Assembly: GCF_051027545.1 (NCBI RefSeq) | Contig: NZ_CP194902.1 | Span: forward strand, 3,844,001-3,908,000 | DNA: 64,000 nucleotides | Source: Methylocaldum sp002005105 | GTDB lineage: Bacteria > Pseudomonadota > Gammaproteobacteria > Methylococcales > Methylococcaceae | Reading direction: 5' to 3' | Part shown: piece after piece, positions 1 through 9,260 of the stretch | Position numbering within the stretch: the first letter of the stretch is position 1 | How the letters are laid out: the number at the start of each line of letters is the position of its first letter | Program-made: the position numbers and the translations under genes | Notes under the pieces: model-generated | The model's input: the letters and a program-made list of their open reading frames with translations, nothing else | The model's database searches: none | Told to the model about the DNA's origin: nothing

Positions 1-8
1 ATGACAGT

Positions 9-1049
9 ATGAAAAGCACCTTTATCGCCGGCGAATTATCGCGCCGCCAGGACGAAGTCCTGCGGCACCTTCGTACCACCGTAGAAGAACACATCAAGGT
101 ACTGCGTACCGAGGTACTGCCGGAATTTGTATTCTGGCGTGATGAAGACCGAGAGCAGCTGGGCGAGCAAATCGTCAACGCCATCGACACCTTGGATCGC
201 AAAGCGCTGAAGAACGAACTGCTCAAAGGCCTGGATCTGCATAGCGTCGTCAGCCGACTGCCGCATAAAATCGAGGAAAACCTTCACATTCAGCATACAT
301 TCCGCAGTCAGTTGCAACACCTCTTGGAGGAGCAGATCGTACGCCGTTATCTCTTGCGCCTGCTAGACGGGATTTCTTCCAACGAGGCGCTGCCGGATGA
401 GGTGCTTACCGTTCTAAGTGACCGTTTGAGCGGCCGCGATATGGTTAACCGGCTGAAGGGCATGTGTGACGTGTTCCTGTTCGAGTACGGCGGTGTCATC
501 GACGAACTCGGACGTACCATTATGGCTAAGGAGGCAGACGAGTCCGTCCAGAACAAAGAAGACATCGTGGAATTAGTTCAGAAGAATGCCGACCGCGCCC
601 TGGAAATCGCAAAGAGCGCGCGCCTGCTCGGACCTGACGCGGGTGTCAAGCAAATGCTGGCTTTAGGGGTGGACAAACTGACGAGCATTTACCGAGCCCT
701 TACGGAAACCCAGCCGATATCGCCCGTGACTGCAGGTCAATCCGACGAAATCGATCGTGCCCTCGAGTGCTATAAGATCGGCTTGCTCGATTACACACGC
801 AAGCAACAACGTCAAATCAACAAATTCGCGCGCCGCGGCATAAAAAACTATTTCGAGGAATTGGAAGAGGATTTGCTGACCTATTTCGAATCTGTCAAGG
901 ACGAGATAGCCAAAACGATCATGAAACAGCTCAATACCGATATCGACGCCGAATTGAATTCCGAACTGCAAAAGCAGAAAGTGATCAAGGATGCTTATCA
1001 GGTCGTGACGACTGCCGTCAGCCAAGGTCGAAGAAGCGCCGACAGTTGA
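9..1049 (+). CDS. Unknown helical protein, 346 aa
   Basis: I do not recognise this protein. It is rich in Glu, Arg, Leu and Lys, has no visible signal peptide or membrane segment, and looks almost wholly alpha-helical, with coiled-coil-like stretches near both ends. Its ATG (9-11) overlaps a TGA at 10-12 (ATGA), so it may be the distal, translationally coupled gene of an operon entering from the left. It converges on the Calvin gene prk. Its place beside prk, cbbY and fba hints at a link with carbon fixation, but nothing in the sequence shows a function. The complete frame and the sharp ATGA junction make it a convincing gene. Confidence 0.8.
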   Translation: MKSTFIAGELSRRQDEVLRHLRTTVEEHIKVLRTEVLPEFVFWRDEDREQLGEQIVNAIDTLDRKALKNELLKGLDLHSVVSRLPHKIEENLHIQHTFRSQLQHLLEEQIVRRYLLRLLDGISSNEALPDEVLTVLSDRLSGRDMVNRLKGMCDVFLFEYGGVIDELGRTIMAKEADESVQNKEDIVELVQKNADRALEIAKSARLLGPDAGVKQMLALGVDKLTSIYRALTETQPISPVTAGQSDEIDRALECYKIGLLDYTRKQQRQINKFARRGIKNYFEELEEDLLTYFESVKDEIAKTIMKQLNTDIDAELNSELQKQKVIKDAYQVVTTAVSQGRRSADS

Positions 1050-1270
1050 ACCGAGACCGCGGACTATCAGTCTTCCGTCGGCTTGCTTTATTTTCCTATT
1101 GAGTTGTTTTTCATCGCAGCTGCGGCGTGACGCACGCCAAACATGTAGACCGGAGAAAGCCGCCGTAGGTCGGTAACCCCTTACCGACAAGTAGACCTAT
1201 TCATGGAAACCTTAACGTGTAGCGTCCGCCATACCAATGCTACATAAATCCAGAAAGATTCCAGCAGCCT
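1050..1270. other. Convergent intergenic region, unknown gene and prk
   Basis: This 221-base gap separates the stop of the 346-aa gene from the stop of prk. I see no strong hairpin with a T-run and no small gene. Confidence 0.5.
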
Positions 1271-2149
1271 TTACGCTTTTTTACGCTCGTCCATCAGACG
1301 CTCCATGATCGGCCGGAATATGATTTCCATCGCCAGGCCCATTTTCCCCCCGGGAATAACGATAGAATTGTGTCGGGACATGAAGGACTTATGAATCATC
1401 TGCAGCAGATACTCGAAATCGATGTCGAACTTCGTTGGATCTCTGAAGCGGATGATCACAACGCTTTCATCCGGCGTCGGAATATCGCGCGCGATGAAGG
1501 GATTTGAAGTATCCACCAAGGGAACTCGCTGAAAATTGATATCGGTACGAGAAAACTGCGGCGTAATCACCTTCACGTAATCCTCCATCCGCCTGAGGAT
1601 GGTATCGGTGATGTCTTCCGGATTGTAGCCAAACAGAGAGTTATCCCGATGGATTTTCTGAATCCATTCCAAATTGACGATGGGAACGACGCCGACGAGC
1701 AGATCGGTATATTTCGCGACATCGATGGTCTCGGTCTTGACCGCGCCGTGTAACCCCTCGTAGAACATCAGGTCGCTCCCACGAGGTGCTTTCTCCCATG
1801 GTGTGAAAGTCCCAACTTGGTAGCCGCCGTGCTTTTTCCCCTCTTCCTCGCTGCCAATATAGTACCGACGCTTAGCCGAGCCGGTTTCCCCATATATCTT
1901 GAAGGTCCTTTCCAGCTCGTCCAGGATATTGGCCTCAATCGAGAAATGACTGAAGTATTTTCCTTCTTGCTGCGCCTGGGTAATTCGTTCATGCATTTCG
2001 AGGAGGGTGTATCGATAAAAGCTATCACCCTCAATCATGAGAGGCTTTAATCCCAGCCGAAAAAAAATGTGCTCAAAAGACTTCTTTACAGTTGTCGTAC
2101 CCGCACCGGACGAGCCGGTGATGGCAATGACAGGGTGCTTTTTCGACAT
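1271..2149 (-). CDS. prk: Phosphoribulokinase
   Basis: Phosphorylates ribulose 5-phosphate with ATP to ribulose 1,5-bisphosphate, the RubisCO substrate. The N-terminus has the P-loop GSSGAGTTT (residues 12-20 from the chosen start), with Thr in the usual Lys place as in the bacterial Prk/PrkB family. The length of 292 aa matches the octameric bacterial type. I chose the ATG at 2149 because the minus strand carries AGGAG just before it; the frame continues upstream to 2236 but would add a tail that overlaps cbbY. It is the last gene of the tkt-fba-cbbY-prk row. Prk together with RuMP genes is known from Methylococcus and Methylocaldum. RubisCO is not in this window. Confidence 0.95.
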   Translation of the reverse strand: MSKKHPVIAITGSSGAGTTTVKKSFEHIFFRLGLKPLMIEGDSFYRYTLLEMHERITQAQQEGKYFSHFSIEANILDELERTFKIYGETGSAKRRYYIGSEEEGKKHGGYQVGTFTPWEKAPRGSDLMFYEGLHGAVKTETIDVAKYTDLLVGVVPIVNLEWIQKIHRDNSLFGYNPEDITDTILRRMEDYVKVITPQFSRTDINFQRVPLVDTSNPFIARDIPTPDESVVIIRFRDPTKFDIDFEYLLQMIHKSFMSRHNSIVIPGGKMGLAMEIIFRPIMERLMDERKKA

Positions 2150-2186
2150 GGAGGACTCCTCAAGGAACCGCGAGTTTATTGTTGCT

Positions 2187-2966
2187 TTATGGTTTTTCGC
2201 GAGTCCAGCGTTCAAATAATCGCCTGAGAACGTCAATATCGACCAGACTGAACGCTTCCGAAGGAGCTTCGCTCAGGCACGTCAAAGGCTGTTCCGGCTC
2301 TCCGAGGTGATCTATTACCAGTACTGCCCCGGTAAAATCCTGACCGGAGGTGTAGTCGTTGACGGTAATCAGAGTCGGAATGCCAGCTCCGAGCGACGCT
2401 CGCAAGCCGTTTTCCGAATCCTCAAATGCAAGGCAATCCTCAGCCTTCAAGCCTAATTTCGTCAGCACGTACTCATAGATATCGGATGCCGGTTTCTTGT
2501 TCGAAACGATATCGCCTGCAGCGATCACTTCGAACCAATCCGGTGCGTCGGTATCGAGAGACGCCGCCAGCAAGGCTTCGACGTTTCCCGCAGACGCGGT
2601 CGTCGCGATAGCCAGCCGTAATCCTGCGGCCCTGGCTTCCTTGATCAAGCGTATGATACCCGGCCTAGCCGGAATTCCTTCCCTGTTCAGCAGGTCGATA
2701 TAATGGCGCGTCTTCGCGGCGTGCAGGTTCTCGATGAATTGGCTTAGTTCGCCCTCGCCGCAGGGGATCTCAGGGTGATAACTGGCTATGAAATGGCGGA
2801 TGCGCTCCTTGCCGCCAGCAACAGTCAATAACTCGCCATACAGGGCTTCGTCCCAAACCCAATTCAAACGAGCTTCGGCGAAAGCTCGATTGAATGCGAC
2901 GCGGTGACCTTGGCGTTCCGTATCCACCAGTGTGCCATCCACGTCGAAAATAAGGGCTTTGAACAC
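2187..2966 (-). CDS. cbbY: CbbY-type HAD sugar phosphatase
   Basis: HAD-superfamily hydrolase, 259 aa. The first HAD motif DVDGTLVDT lies at the N-terminus, followed by a helical cap domain and the late motifs NKKPASDIY and FEDSENG. CbbY of other autotrophs dephosphorylates xylulose 1,5-bisphosphate, a RubisCO inhibitor formed by misfire; that role is inferred here from family and context. It starts with GTG at 2966, three bases after the fba stop, which indicates translational coupling. prk begins 37 bases beyond its stop. A beta-phosphoglucomutase-like activity is the alternative, but the Calvin neighbours favour CbbY. Confidence 0.9.
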   Translation of the reverse strand: MFKALIFDVDGTLVDTERQGHRVAFNRAFAEARLNWVWDEALYGELLTVAGGKERIRHFIASYHPEIPCGEGELSQFIENLHAAKTRHYIDLLNREGIPARPGIIRLIKEARAAGLRLAIATTASAGNVEALLAASLDTDAPDWFEVIAAGDIVSNKKPASDIYEYVLTKLGLKAEDCLAFEDSENGLRASLGAGIPTLITVNDYTSGQDFTGAVLVIDHLGEPEQPLTCLSEAPSEAFSLVDIDVLRRLFERWTREKP

Positions 2967-2969
2967 GGT

Positions 2970-4034
2970 CTAAGTGACGACCGGATCCAATTCTCCCTTG
3001 CTGTACCGCTTGTTCATCTCTTCCAAACTGATGACTTTGATCTTCGAAGCCTGGCCAGCAGCACCGAATGCTTCGTAACGGGCTGCACAAATGCTGGTCA
3101 TAGCTTTTTGCGCTTCCTTGTAGACTTTGCGCGGATCGAAGTTCTTTTTGTCCTCGACCATGTACTTGCGCATAGCGCCGTACGACGCGATACGAAGATC
3201 GGTATCGATATTCACCTTGCGTACGCCATGACGAATACCTTCTACGATTTCCTCGACCGGCACACCATAGGTCTGGCCGATATCGCCGCCGTAGTTATTG
3301 ATCATCGCCGCCCAGTCTTCCGGTACCGAGGAGGAGCCGTGCATGACCAAGTGGACGTTTGGAATCCTGGCGTGGATTTCTTTGACGCGGTCGATGCGTA
3401 GCACTTTGCCGGTCGGCTTCTGAGTAAATTTGTAAGCGCCGTGGCTCGTACCAATGGCAATGGCCAAGGCGTCGACCTTGGTTTTCTTGACGAAATCGGC
3501 AGCTTCGTCGGGGTCCGTCAGCAGCTGAGAATGATCCAACTCGCCTACTGCACCGTGGCCATCTTCCTCGCCCGCTTTTCCCGTTTCCAACGAGCCTAGG
3601 CAGCCCAATTCACCCTCGACGGAAACGCCGCACGCATGCGCCATATCGGCGACCTTGCGGGTGGTTTCGACGTTGTATTCATAGCTGGAAGGCGTTTTCA
3701 TGTCTTCCAGCAAGGAACCATCCATCATCACCGAACTGAACCCGGACTGAATGGCACGAATGCACACGGCTGGCGAAGCACCGTGATCCTGGTGCATGCA
3801 GATCGGAATATGCGGGTACATTTCCGCCGCGGCGAGAACGAGATGGCGCAGAAACGGCTCGCCCGCATAGCTACGCGCGCCGGCGGATCCTTGCAGAATC
3901 ACCGGAGCGTCGACTGCGGAAGCGGCTTCCATGATGGCCTTGACCTGCTCCATGTTATTGACATTGAACGCCGGCAGACCGTAGTTGTGCTCGGCGGCGT
4001 GATCCAACAATTGTCTTAAGGAAATGATAGCCAT
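2970..4034 (-). CDS. fba: Class II fructose-bisphosphate aldolase
   Basis: Zinc-dependent aldolase, 354 aa, of the Calvin (CbbA/FbaA) subtype. It condenses dihydroxyacetone phosphate with glyceraldehyde 3-phosphate, and with erythrose 4-phosphate in the Calvin cycle. Visible motifs are the start region with AFNVNN, the metal-ligand segment CMHQDHGASP and the glycine-rich phosphate-binding region HGSSSVPE. GAGGAG lies upstream of the ATG at 4034. In methanotrophs this enzyme also serves the cleavage branch of the RuMP cycle. It is followed by cbbY after only three bases and preceded by tkt across a 198-base gap, so all may share a transcript. Confidence 0.95.
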   Translation of the reverse strand: MAIISLRQLLDHAAEHNYGLPAFNVNNMEQVKAIMEAASAVDAPVILQGSAGARSYAGEPFLRHLVLAAAEMYPHIPICMHQDHGASPAVCIRAIQSGFSSVMMDGSLLEDMKTPSSYEYNVETTRKVADMAHACGVSVEGELGCLGSLETGKAGEEDGHGAVGELDHSQLLTDPDEAADFVKKTKVDALAIAIGTSHGAYKFTQKPTGKVLRIDRVKEIHARIPNVHLVMHGSSSVPEDWAAMINNYGGDIGQTYGVPVEEIVEGIRHGVRKVNIDTDLRIASYGAMRKYMVEDKKNFDPRKVYKEAQKAMTSICAARYEAFGAAGQASKIKVISLEEMNKRYSKGELDPVVT

Positions 4035-4139
4035 CGATCGACTCCTCTCGCCTCCTGATCGCCAACTTAGCGACGAAATTCAGCCAACCGACGATTTCGT
4101 CCAAGCGACTTGCTTGAACCGAGCACTGCCGGATGGCGT

Positions 4140-4178
4140 ATGCTCCCTTTCGGCAACCGTCCGCCCGAAGGGGAGCAT
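4140..4178. repeat. Hairpin between tkt and fba
   Basis: ATGCTCCCTTTCGG at 4140-4153 pairs with CCGAAGGGGAGCAT at 4165-4178, with 13 of 14 positions matching. No T-run follows on either strand. It is more likely a REP-like or mRNA-stabilising structure between the tkt and fba cistrons than a terminator. Confidence 0.5.
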
Positions 4179-4232
4179 CCGTTGAAAATCGTCGCCAGTT
4201 AGGCCCTTTCTCAAATCTCTAGAAAATCAATC

Positions 4233-6245
4233 CTAGAGAATCGACTCCACCTGTTTGACAACATTTTCGACGGTAAAGCCGAACTCCTTGAATAGTAGGC
4301 CGGCCGGTGCGGATTCGCCGAAGCGGTCCAAGCCCACGATTTTGCCATTGAGTCCTACGTACTTGAACCAGCCATCACTAACACCCGCCTCGACGACGAC
4401 GCGCTTGGTAACGGCAGACGGTAATACCGACTCGCGGTATGCGGCATCTTGACCGTCGAACACATTGGTCGAAACCATGGAAACCACGCGAATTTTCTTA
4501 CCCTTGCCTGAAAGCTCCTCCGCCGCCTTCAACGCCAGCTCGACTTCCGAGCCCGTGGCGATGATGATCGCATCCGGCGTCCCATCAGAGTCGCGAACGA
4601 CGTAACCGCCGCGCCGGATGGCGTCGATCTGCGCCGGAGTGCGAGACACGTGAGGCAGGTTCTGCCGCGAGAAGATCAGGCATGAAGGACCATCCTTGCG
4701 CTCAATTGCGGTTTTCCAAGCCACCGCCGTTTCCACCGAGTCGCACGGACGCCAGACCTGCATGTTTGGAATCATGCGCAGCGTGGCAGTTTGTTCGATC
4801 GGTTGATGTGTCGGACCATCTTCGCCCAGACCGATGGAGTCGTGGGTGTAGACATAAATCACCGATGCCTTCATGAGGGCCGACATACGCAGCGCGTTGC
4901 GTGCGTATTCGGAAAACATCAGGAAGGTCCCGCCGTAAGGTTTAAAACCGCCGTGTAAGGCGATGCCGTTCATAATCGCCGACATGCCGAACTCGCGCAC
5001 GCCATAGTAGACGTAATTGCCGTCGTAACCTTCTGCATTCACGTTCTTGCAGCCGGACCAGATGGTCAGGTTGGAGCCTGCCAGGTCGGCAGAGCCGCCC
5101 ATGATTTCGGGCAGCAGCGGTCCGAAACCGTTAAGAGCGTTCTGCGACGCTTTTCGGCTCGCGATGGTTTCGGCTTTCTCATTAACTTTCGCGATGAAGG
5201 CTTCCGACTTCTCTGCCCAGTCGCGGGGCAACTCGCCTGCCATGCGGCGCTCGAATTCAGCAGCCAATTCCGGATACTCGCTGCGATAGTTTTCGAAGCG
5301 GTCGTTCCAGTCGGACTCGGCCTTCGCGCCGATTTCATTCGCATCCCACGCTTCATAAATTTCGGACGGGATTTCGAACGCCGGATGCGGCCAGCCGATG
5401 GTCTCACGGACCAAAGCTACTTCATCGGCACCCAATGCGGCGCCGTGGCATTCTTCCTTGCCCTGCTTATTGGGAGAGCCCCAACCGATGATCGTCTGGC
5501 AACAGATCAAAGAGGGCTTGTCGGTAACGGCGCGTGCTTCCTCGATGGCCTTCTTCACAGCCTCTGCGTCATGACCGTCGACTTTCGGGATGACGTGCCA
5601 GCCGTAGGCTTCAAAACGCTTCGGGGTATCATCCATGAACCAGCCTGGCGTGTTGCCGTGGCCGCGTACTTCACCATCGATCGAAATATTGTTGTCGTCG
5701 TAAAATGCGATCAGCTTGCCGAGCTTCATGGATCCGGCAAGCGAGCAAGCTTCGTGGGAAATGCCTTCCATCAAGCAGCCATCGCCCAAGAATGCATAAG
5801 TGTAATGATCGACGATTTTGTGGCCGGGACGGTTGAATTGGCCTGCCAGCGTACGTTCGGCCAACGCCATGCCGACCGCGTTGGTGATGCCCTGCCCCAA
5901 AGGACCGGTGGTCGTTTCAACGCCCGGTGCATAACCGTATTCCGGATGGCCCGGTGTTTTGGAGTGGAGCTGACGGAAATTTTTCAGCTCTTCGATCGGG
6001 AGGTCGTAACCGGTCAAATGCAGCAACGAGTACAAGAGCATGGAACCGTGACCGTTGGAAAGAACGAAGCGGTCGCGATCCGGCCATTTCGGGTTTGCCG
6101 GATTGTGCCGCATATAATCGTTCCACAGCACCTCGGCGATATCTGCCATTCCCATTGGCGCTCCCGGATGCCCGGAATTCGCTTTTTGTACAGCATCCAT
6201 GCTCAAAGCGCGTATGGCGTTTGCTAATTCTCGACGCGAAGGCAT
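4233..6245 (-). CDS. tkt: Transketolase
   Basis: Thiamine diphosphate enzyme, 670 aa, moving two-carbon units between sugar phosphates in the RuMP regeneration phase and the Calvin cycle. The cofactor motif is visible as GDGCLMEGISHEA followed by DDNNISIDG; the pyrimidine-binding domain and the C-terminal domain follow in the usual order. The start at 6245 (MPSRRELANAIR) is preceded by AAGGAG, and matches the N-terminus of the family; the frame is open upstream to 6377 without support. It heads the minus-strand carbon row and is divergent from the transaldolase gene. Confidence 0.96.
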   Translation of the reverse strand: MPSRRELANAIRALSMDAVQKANSGHPGAPMGMADIAEVLWNDYMRHNPANPKWPDRDRFVLSNGHGSMLLYSLLHLTGYDLPIEELKNFRQLHSKTPGHPEYGYAPGVETTTGPLGQGITNAVGMALAERTLAGQFNRPGHKIVDHYTYAFLGDGCLMEGISHEACSLAGSMKLGKLIAFYDDNNISIDGEVRGHGNTPGWFMDDTPKRFEAYGWHVIPKVDGHDAEAVKKAIEEARAVTDKPSLICCQTIIGWGSPNKQGKEECHGAALGADEVALVRETIGWPHPAFEIPSEIYEAWDANEIGAKAESDWNDRFENYRSEYPELAAEFERRMAGELPRDWAEKSEAFIAKVNEKAETIASRKASQNALNGFGPLLPEIMGGSADLAGSNLTIWSGCKNVNAEGYDGNYVYYGVREFGMSAIMNGIALHGGFKPYGGTFLMFSEYARNALRMSALMKASVIYVYTHDSIGLGEDGPTHQPIEQTATLRMIPNMQVWRPCDSVETAVAWKTAIERKDGPSCLIFSRQNLPHVSRTPAQIDAIRRGGYVVRDSDGTPDAIIIATGSEVELALKAAEELSGKGKKIRVVSMVSTNVFDGQDAAYRESVLPSAVTKRVVVEAGVSDGWFKYVGLNGKIVGLDRFGESAPAGLLFKEFGFTVENVVKQVESIL

Positions 6246-6724
6246 ATTTTTCTCCTTGATACTTTTTATGGTTAGCTTACGAAAGTAGGGATGGAATTTT
6301 ATCAGCCTGATCGGCTTTGTCACCAGATTCGCACGAGCGTGCCGTCGGCTGATGGATTCTTCCCCCTTTGAGGTCAATCATTGACAGCTGTTGGAGCCAA
6401 AAACATTGCTCCGAGCATTATCCAAGAATCGTCCTGGACCAAAGAACGTAAATGCGTCAGGGCGCCGCTCAAGACTTGCCAGTGTATCGAAAGTCTTCTC
6501 CCAACCGATTTGGCAACGACCTGCACACGTAAGCCTGCCGTTCTTGTTAAGACGGTTTGGTTCCATGTATCCTTAGCCGGTTATTGCTGTAGCAGGCCTT
6601 AGAGTATTTCTGATCAAGCAGTTCCGTCAGAAATGCTTGTAGTGCCAAATGCAATAGTAATCGGGAGCCGGGATGTTCCCGTAGCTCTCCAGACACATAT
6701 TACTTTGAAATGCAGGATTCGATT
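6246..6724. promoter_or_regulatory. Divergent tkt/tal intergenic region
   Basis: This 479-base region lies between two divergent carbon-metabolism genes and must hold the promoters of both. I found no clear -35/-10 pair, palindrome or small gene in it. Short open frames on both strands lack ribosome binding sites. Confidence 0.4.
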
Positions 6725-7711
6725 ATGCCAAAGAATTTACTTGACCAACTCCGAGAAATGACGGTGGTTGTGGCCGACACCGGCGACATTCAGGCTATAG
6801 AAACCTTTAAGCCCCGAGATGCGACTACCAACCCCTCGCTCATTACCGCCGCCGCCCAAATGCCTCAGTATCAGGGCATCGTCGACGACACACTGAAAGG
6901 GGCGAGACAGACTCTGGGCAAGGATGCACAGGCATCGCAGGTAGCTTCCCTCGCTTTCGATCGGTTGGCCGTTTCCTTTGGCCTAAAAATTCTGGAAATC
7001 ATCGAAGGCCGCGTTTCCACGGAAGTGGACGCAAGACTTTCTTATGATACCGAGAGCACTATAGCCAAGGCTCGCGAGATCATCGCGCAGTACGAAGCTG
7101 CGGGCATTTCAAAAGAACGCGTGCTCATCAAAATCGCTGCCACCTGGGAAGGCATACAAGCCGCCGGAGTACTGGAAAAGGAAGGCATTCATTGCAACCT
7201 GACGCTATTGTTCGGCTTGCATCAGGCGATTGCCTGCGCCGAGGCGGGCGTCACGTTGATTTCTCCCTTTGTTGGGCGAATTCTGGACTGGTATAAGAAA
7301 GATACCGGACGCGACTCTTATCCGCCCGCCGAAGATCCAGGTGTTCTTTCGGTCACCCAAATCTACAACTATTACAAGAAGTTTGGCTACAAGACGGAAG
7401 TCATGGGCGCGAGCTTCCGGAATATCGGCGAAATTACCGAGTTGGCCGGCTGTGACCTCCTGACCATTGCGCCCTCTCTGTTGTCCGAGCTACAGTCTAC
7501 CGAGGACGAGCTGCCGCGGAAGTTGGATCCGCAAAAGGCCGCTAGTGCCTCGATCGACAAAATCGCTATGGACAAAGCGACTTACGACCGGATGCATGCC
7601 GAGAATCGCATGGCTTCGGAAAAGCTGTCAGAGGGTATCGACGGTTTCACCAAGGCCTTGGAAACGTTGGAAAAACTCCTTGCGACCCGACTATCCTACC
7701 TTGAGGGATAG
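6725..7711 (+). CDS. tal: Transaldolase
   Basis: Moves a dihydroxyacetone unit between sugar phosphates; in methanotrophs it belongs to the transaldolase variant of RuMP regeneration. The protein is 328 aa, the length of TalB-type enzymes, with the N-terminal signature DATTNPSL and the Schiff-base lysine in LIKIAATWEG. I chose the second ATG (6725, MPKNLLDQL) because an AGGA sits about nine bases before it, while the ATG at 6710 has no such site. It is transcribed away from tkt. A CCGGATC/GATCCGG hairpin lies just downstream. Confidence 0.96.
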   Translation: MPKNLLDQLREMTVVVADTGDIQAIETFKPRDATTNPSLITAAAQMPQYQGIVDDTLKGARQTLGKDAQASQVASLAFDRLAVSFGLKILEIIEGRVSTEVDARLSYDTESTIAKAREIIAQYEAAGISKERVLIKIAATWEGIQAAGVLEKEGIHCNLTLLFGLHQAIACAEAGVTLISPFVGRILDWYKKDTGRDSYPPAEDPGVLSVTQIYNYYKKFGYKTEVMGASFRNIGEITELAGCDLLTIAPSLLSELQSTEDELPRKLDPQKAASASIDKIAMDKATYDRMHAENRMASEKLSEGIDGFTKALETLEKLLATRLSYLEG

Positions 7712-7743
7712 AGGAGACTCTAACTACGCGGCTGAGAATATTT

Positions 7744-7760
7744 CCGGATCCGAGATCCGG
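7744..7760. repeat. Hairpin downstream of tal
   Basis: A perfect seven-base stem, CCGGATC and GATCCGG, with a CGA loop, lies 33 bases after the tal stop. No T-run follows, so it is a weak terminator candidate. Confidence 0.4.
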
Positions 7761-8164
7761 AGGGCGGCCAACTTCTATGGCGATGTGGAACACGTCGACA
7801 ATCTGGAAGAAGTAGTCGCTTATTCGATGCCGCGATTTTCGTGTAAGAGTTTGGGTGGAACACCGATTAAAACGTCGGCCAGACATCGTTGATTGCCGAC
7901 GTTGTCCACCCTAGCAAGAAGCGACCTCGAGGAATGCGATCCTTTCAGCTCAACGGTGCGGACCAATTAATCGCTTTCTTTTCCATTGGTTCCAAACGTC
8001 CTTATCGGCGCAATAGTCCTCGACAATAGTTTTTTCAAGGATCGCCAGCCCATAATCATCCGAGCGATCTGCCCTATCTCCGGTCTTCCTGCCTTGTCAG
8101 ACCAATATGCGCCATCTTGCATTGAGTCAACCAAGAAAGATGCCTAAAACTGGTCGTTTATATA

Positions 8165-8193
8165 TTGACATGGTTCAGCGAGGAAAAATTAAT
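8165..8193 (+). promoter_or_regulatory. Possible sigma70 promoter
   Basis: A perfect TTGACA (8165-8170) is followed after 17 bases by ATTAAT, a poor -10 match. It lies 46 bases before the start of the small exported protein at 8239. The rest of the tal-to-8239 gap (7712-8238) shows only the hairpin at 7744 and no credible gene. Confidence 0.35.
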
Positions 8194-8238
8194 CAATTGG
8201 GCGGACGTGTTTTCTATTCGTTAAGTTGGAGAAGCAAA

Positions 8239-8631
8239 ATGCCCCCTTCATTTATCCATGAATCTAAGACCCGTGTGTTACCCCGAAAATTATCGGGCAC
8301 AATGGGCGTCACTCTAATCATTGCAACGTGCTTATTTTCAGCCAGTGCGTTAGCTCATGTTATTAGTGAAGAGGACCATCACGCCTTTGAGCATAAGTAT
8401 GCTGATATGTGCGTGAAAAAAGAAAAAGCAAATCCGAATAGAGTCATTACAAGCGATGATTCCCCGATCATAAACCTGTGTGAATGCATAGCACAGGAAG
8501 AATCAAAGCGCCTTACGATCGATGAAGTGAAAAAATTCCTTCGCGAAAATAAGTACCCCGTATCCCTTCTCATCAAGGCGGGCCAAGCCGAGAACATATG
8601 CTCTCAAAAACTGCGACAAACCAAACAATAA
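8239..8631 (+). CDS. Small exported protein, unknown
   Basis: A 130-aa protein that I do not recognise. From the ATG at 8239, preceded by GGAG, it has a basic N-terminal region, a hydrophobic core (GVTLIIATCLFSASALA) and a signal-peptidase-like ALA site, so it should be exported. The mature part is charged and has four cysteines (one, then a CEC pair, then one near the end), which could form disulphides. The gene is clearly richer in A and T than its neighbours, which suggests later acquisition. It stands alone between tal and the hps-phi pair. The frame is open back to 8107 without a ribosome binding site. Confidence 0.6.
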   Translation: MPPSFIHESKTRVLPRKLSGTMGVTLIIATCLFSASALAHVISEEDHHAFEHKYADMCVKKEKANPNRVITSDDSPIINLCECIAQEESKRLTIDEVKKFLRENKYPVSLLIKAGQAENICSQKLRQTKQ

Positions 8632-9087
8632 GCGCTTCAGATAAAAGCGCATGCCGGCCTCAAGCATTTGCAATGCTTTGCTCGAGCTAGCTATTCCGGA
8701 ATCTGTGCCGCAGCTACGCGCGAAGTTGCGCATGCGTCAGAGCCAGGAACTGAAACGGAGCCTTTAAATTGAGACGGACTCGGATGATGAGTCCTTCATC
8801 TGTAGTCTACAGACCTGGCGGTCTGGAAAATCGGCGGCGAGGAGTATTTTTTGTGAGGCGCTATCACTACGCCCATCCGATCGGTTTCGCTGGCATCGTG
8901 AAAAGCGATATAAGCGTGCATGGTTGACGCACGTGCAGGCGCTGAAAAGCGAACAGTCTCGGCACAAGACCATTGTTCGATACGAGCTTTGCCAGGGTGC
9001 AATATCTTAACGAGCTACAAGGCCCGTCAAATACTCGCTCATGGTCTATTGAAGGGCACTACGATAGTACCGCACCCCTCAGGCATC

Positions 9088-9122
9088 GTGGCCGGACTTT
9101 CTTCGTAAGTTAATCCGGCCAC
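9088..9122. repeat. REP-like hairpin
   Basis: GTGGCCGGA (9088-9096) and TCCGGCCAC (9114-9122) form a perfect nine-base stem around a 17-base loop that can partly pair. No T-run follows on either strand. Confidence 0.55.
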
Positions 9123-9216
9123 AAGACCAAACTCGCTATCTGCGTATCAACTGTTCGGTCGCGAGCAGTTGTGTTAACACACAGCGCGTAACGATTTGAT
9201 TCCCTGACATTCGACT

Positions 9217-9247
9217 AGGCCAATACATAATACATACATATTGGCCT
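9217..9247 (-). terminator. Hairpin downstream of phi
   Basis: AGGCCAATA (9217-9225) and TATTGGCCT (9239-9247) are perfect inverted repeats, 14 bases beyond the phi stop on the minus strand. There is no clear T-run, so it could be a weak terminator or an mRNA 3-prime end stabiliser. Confidence 0.45.
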
Positions 9248-9260
9248 TAGCCTTAAGACA

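Larger units (their letters stand above)
8632..9260. other. Convergent gap with two hairpins
   Basis: This 629-base gap between the small exported protein gene and phi holds no credible gene. Two strong inverted repeats lie in its second half (9088-9122 and 9217-9247), listed separately. Confidence 0.6.

Noticed and set aside
663..1190. Open frame of 175 codons on the minus strand
   Set aside because: It is antisense to the 346-aa gene, lacks a ribosome binding site and has no known domain.
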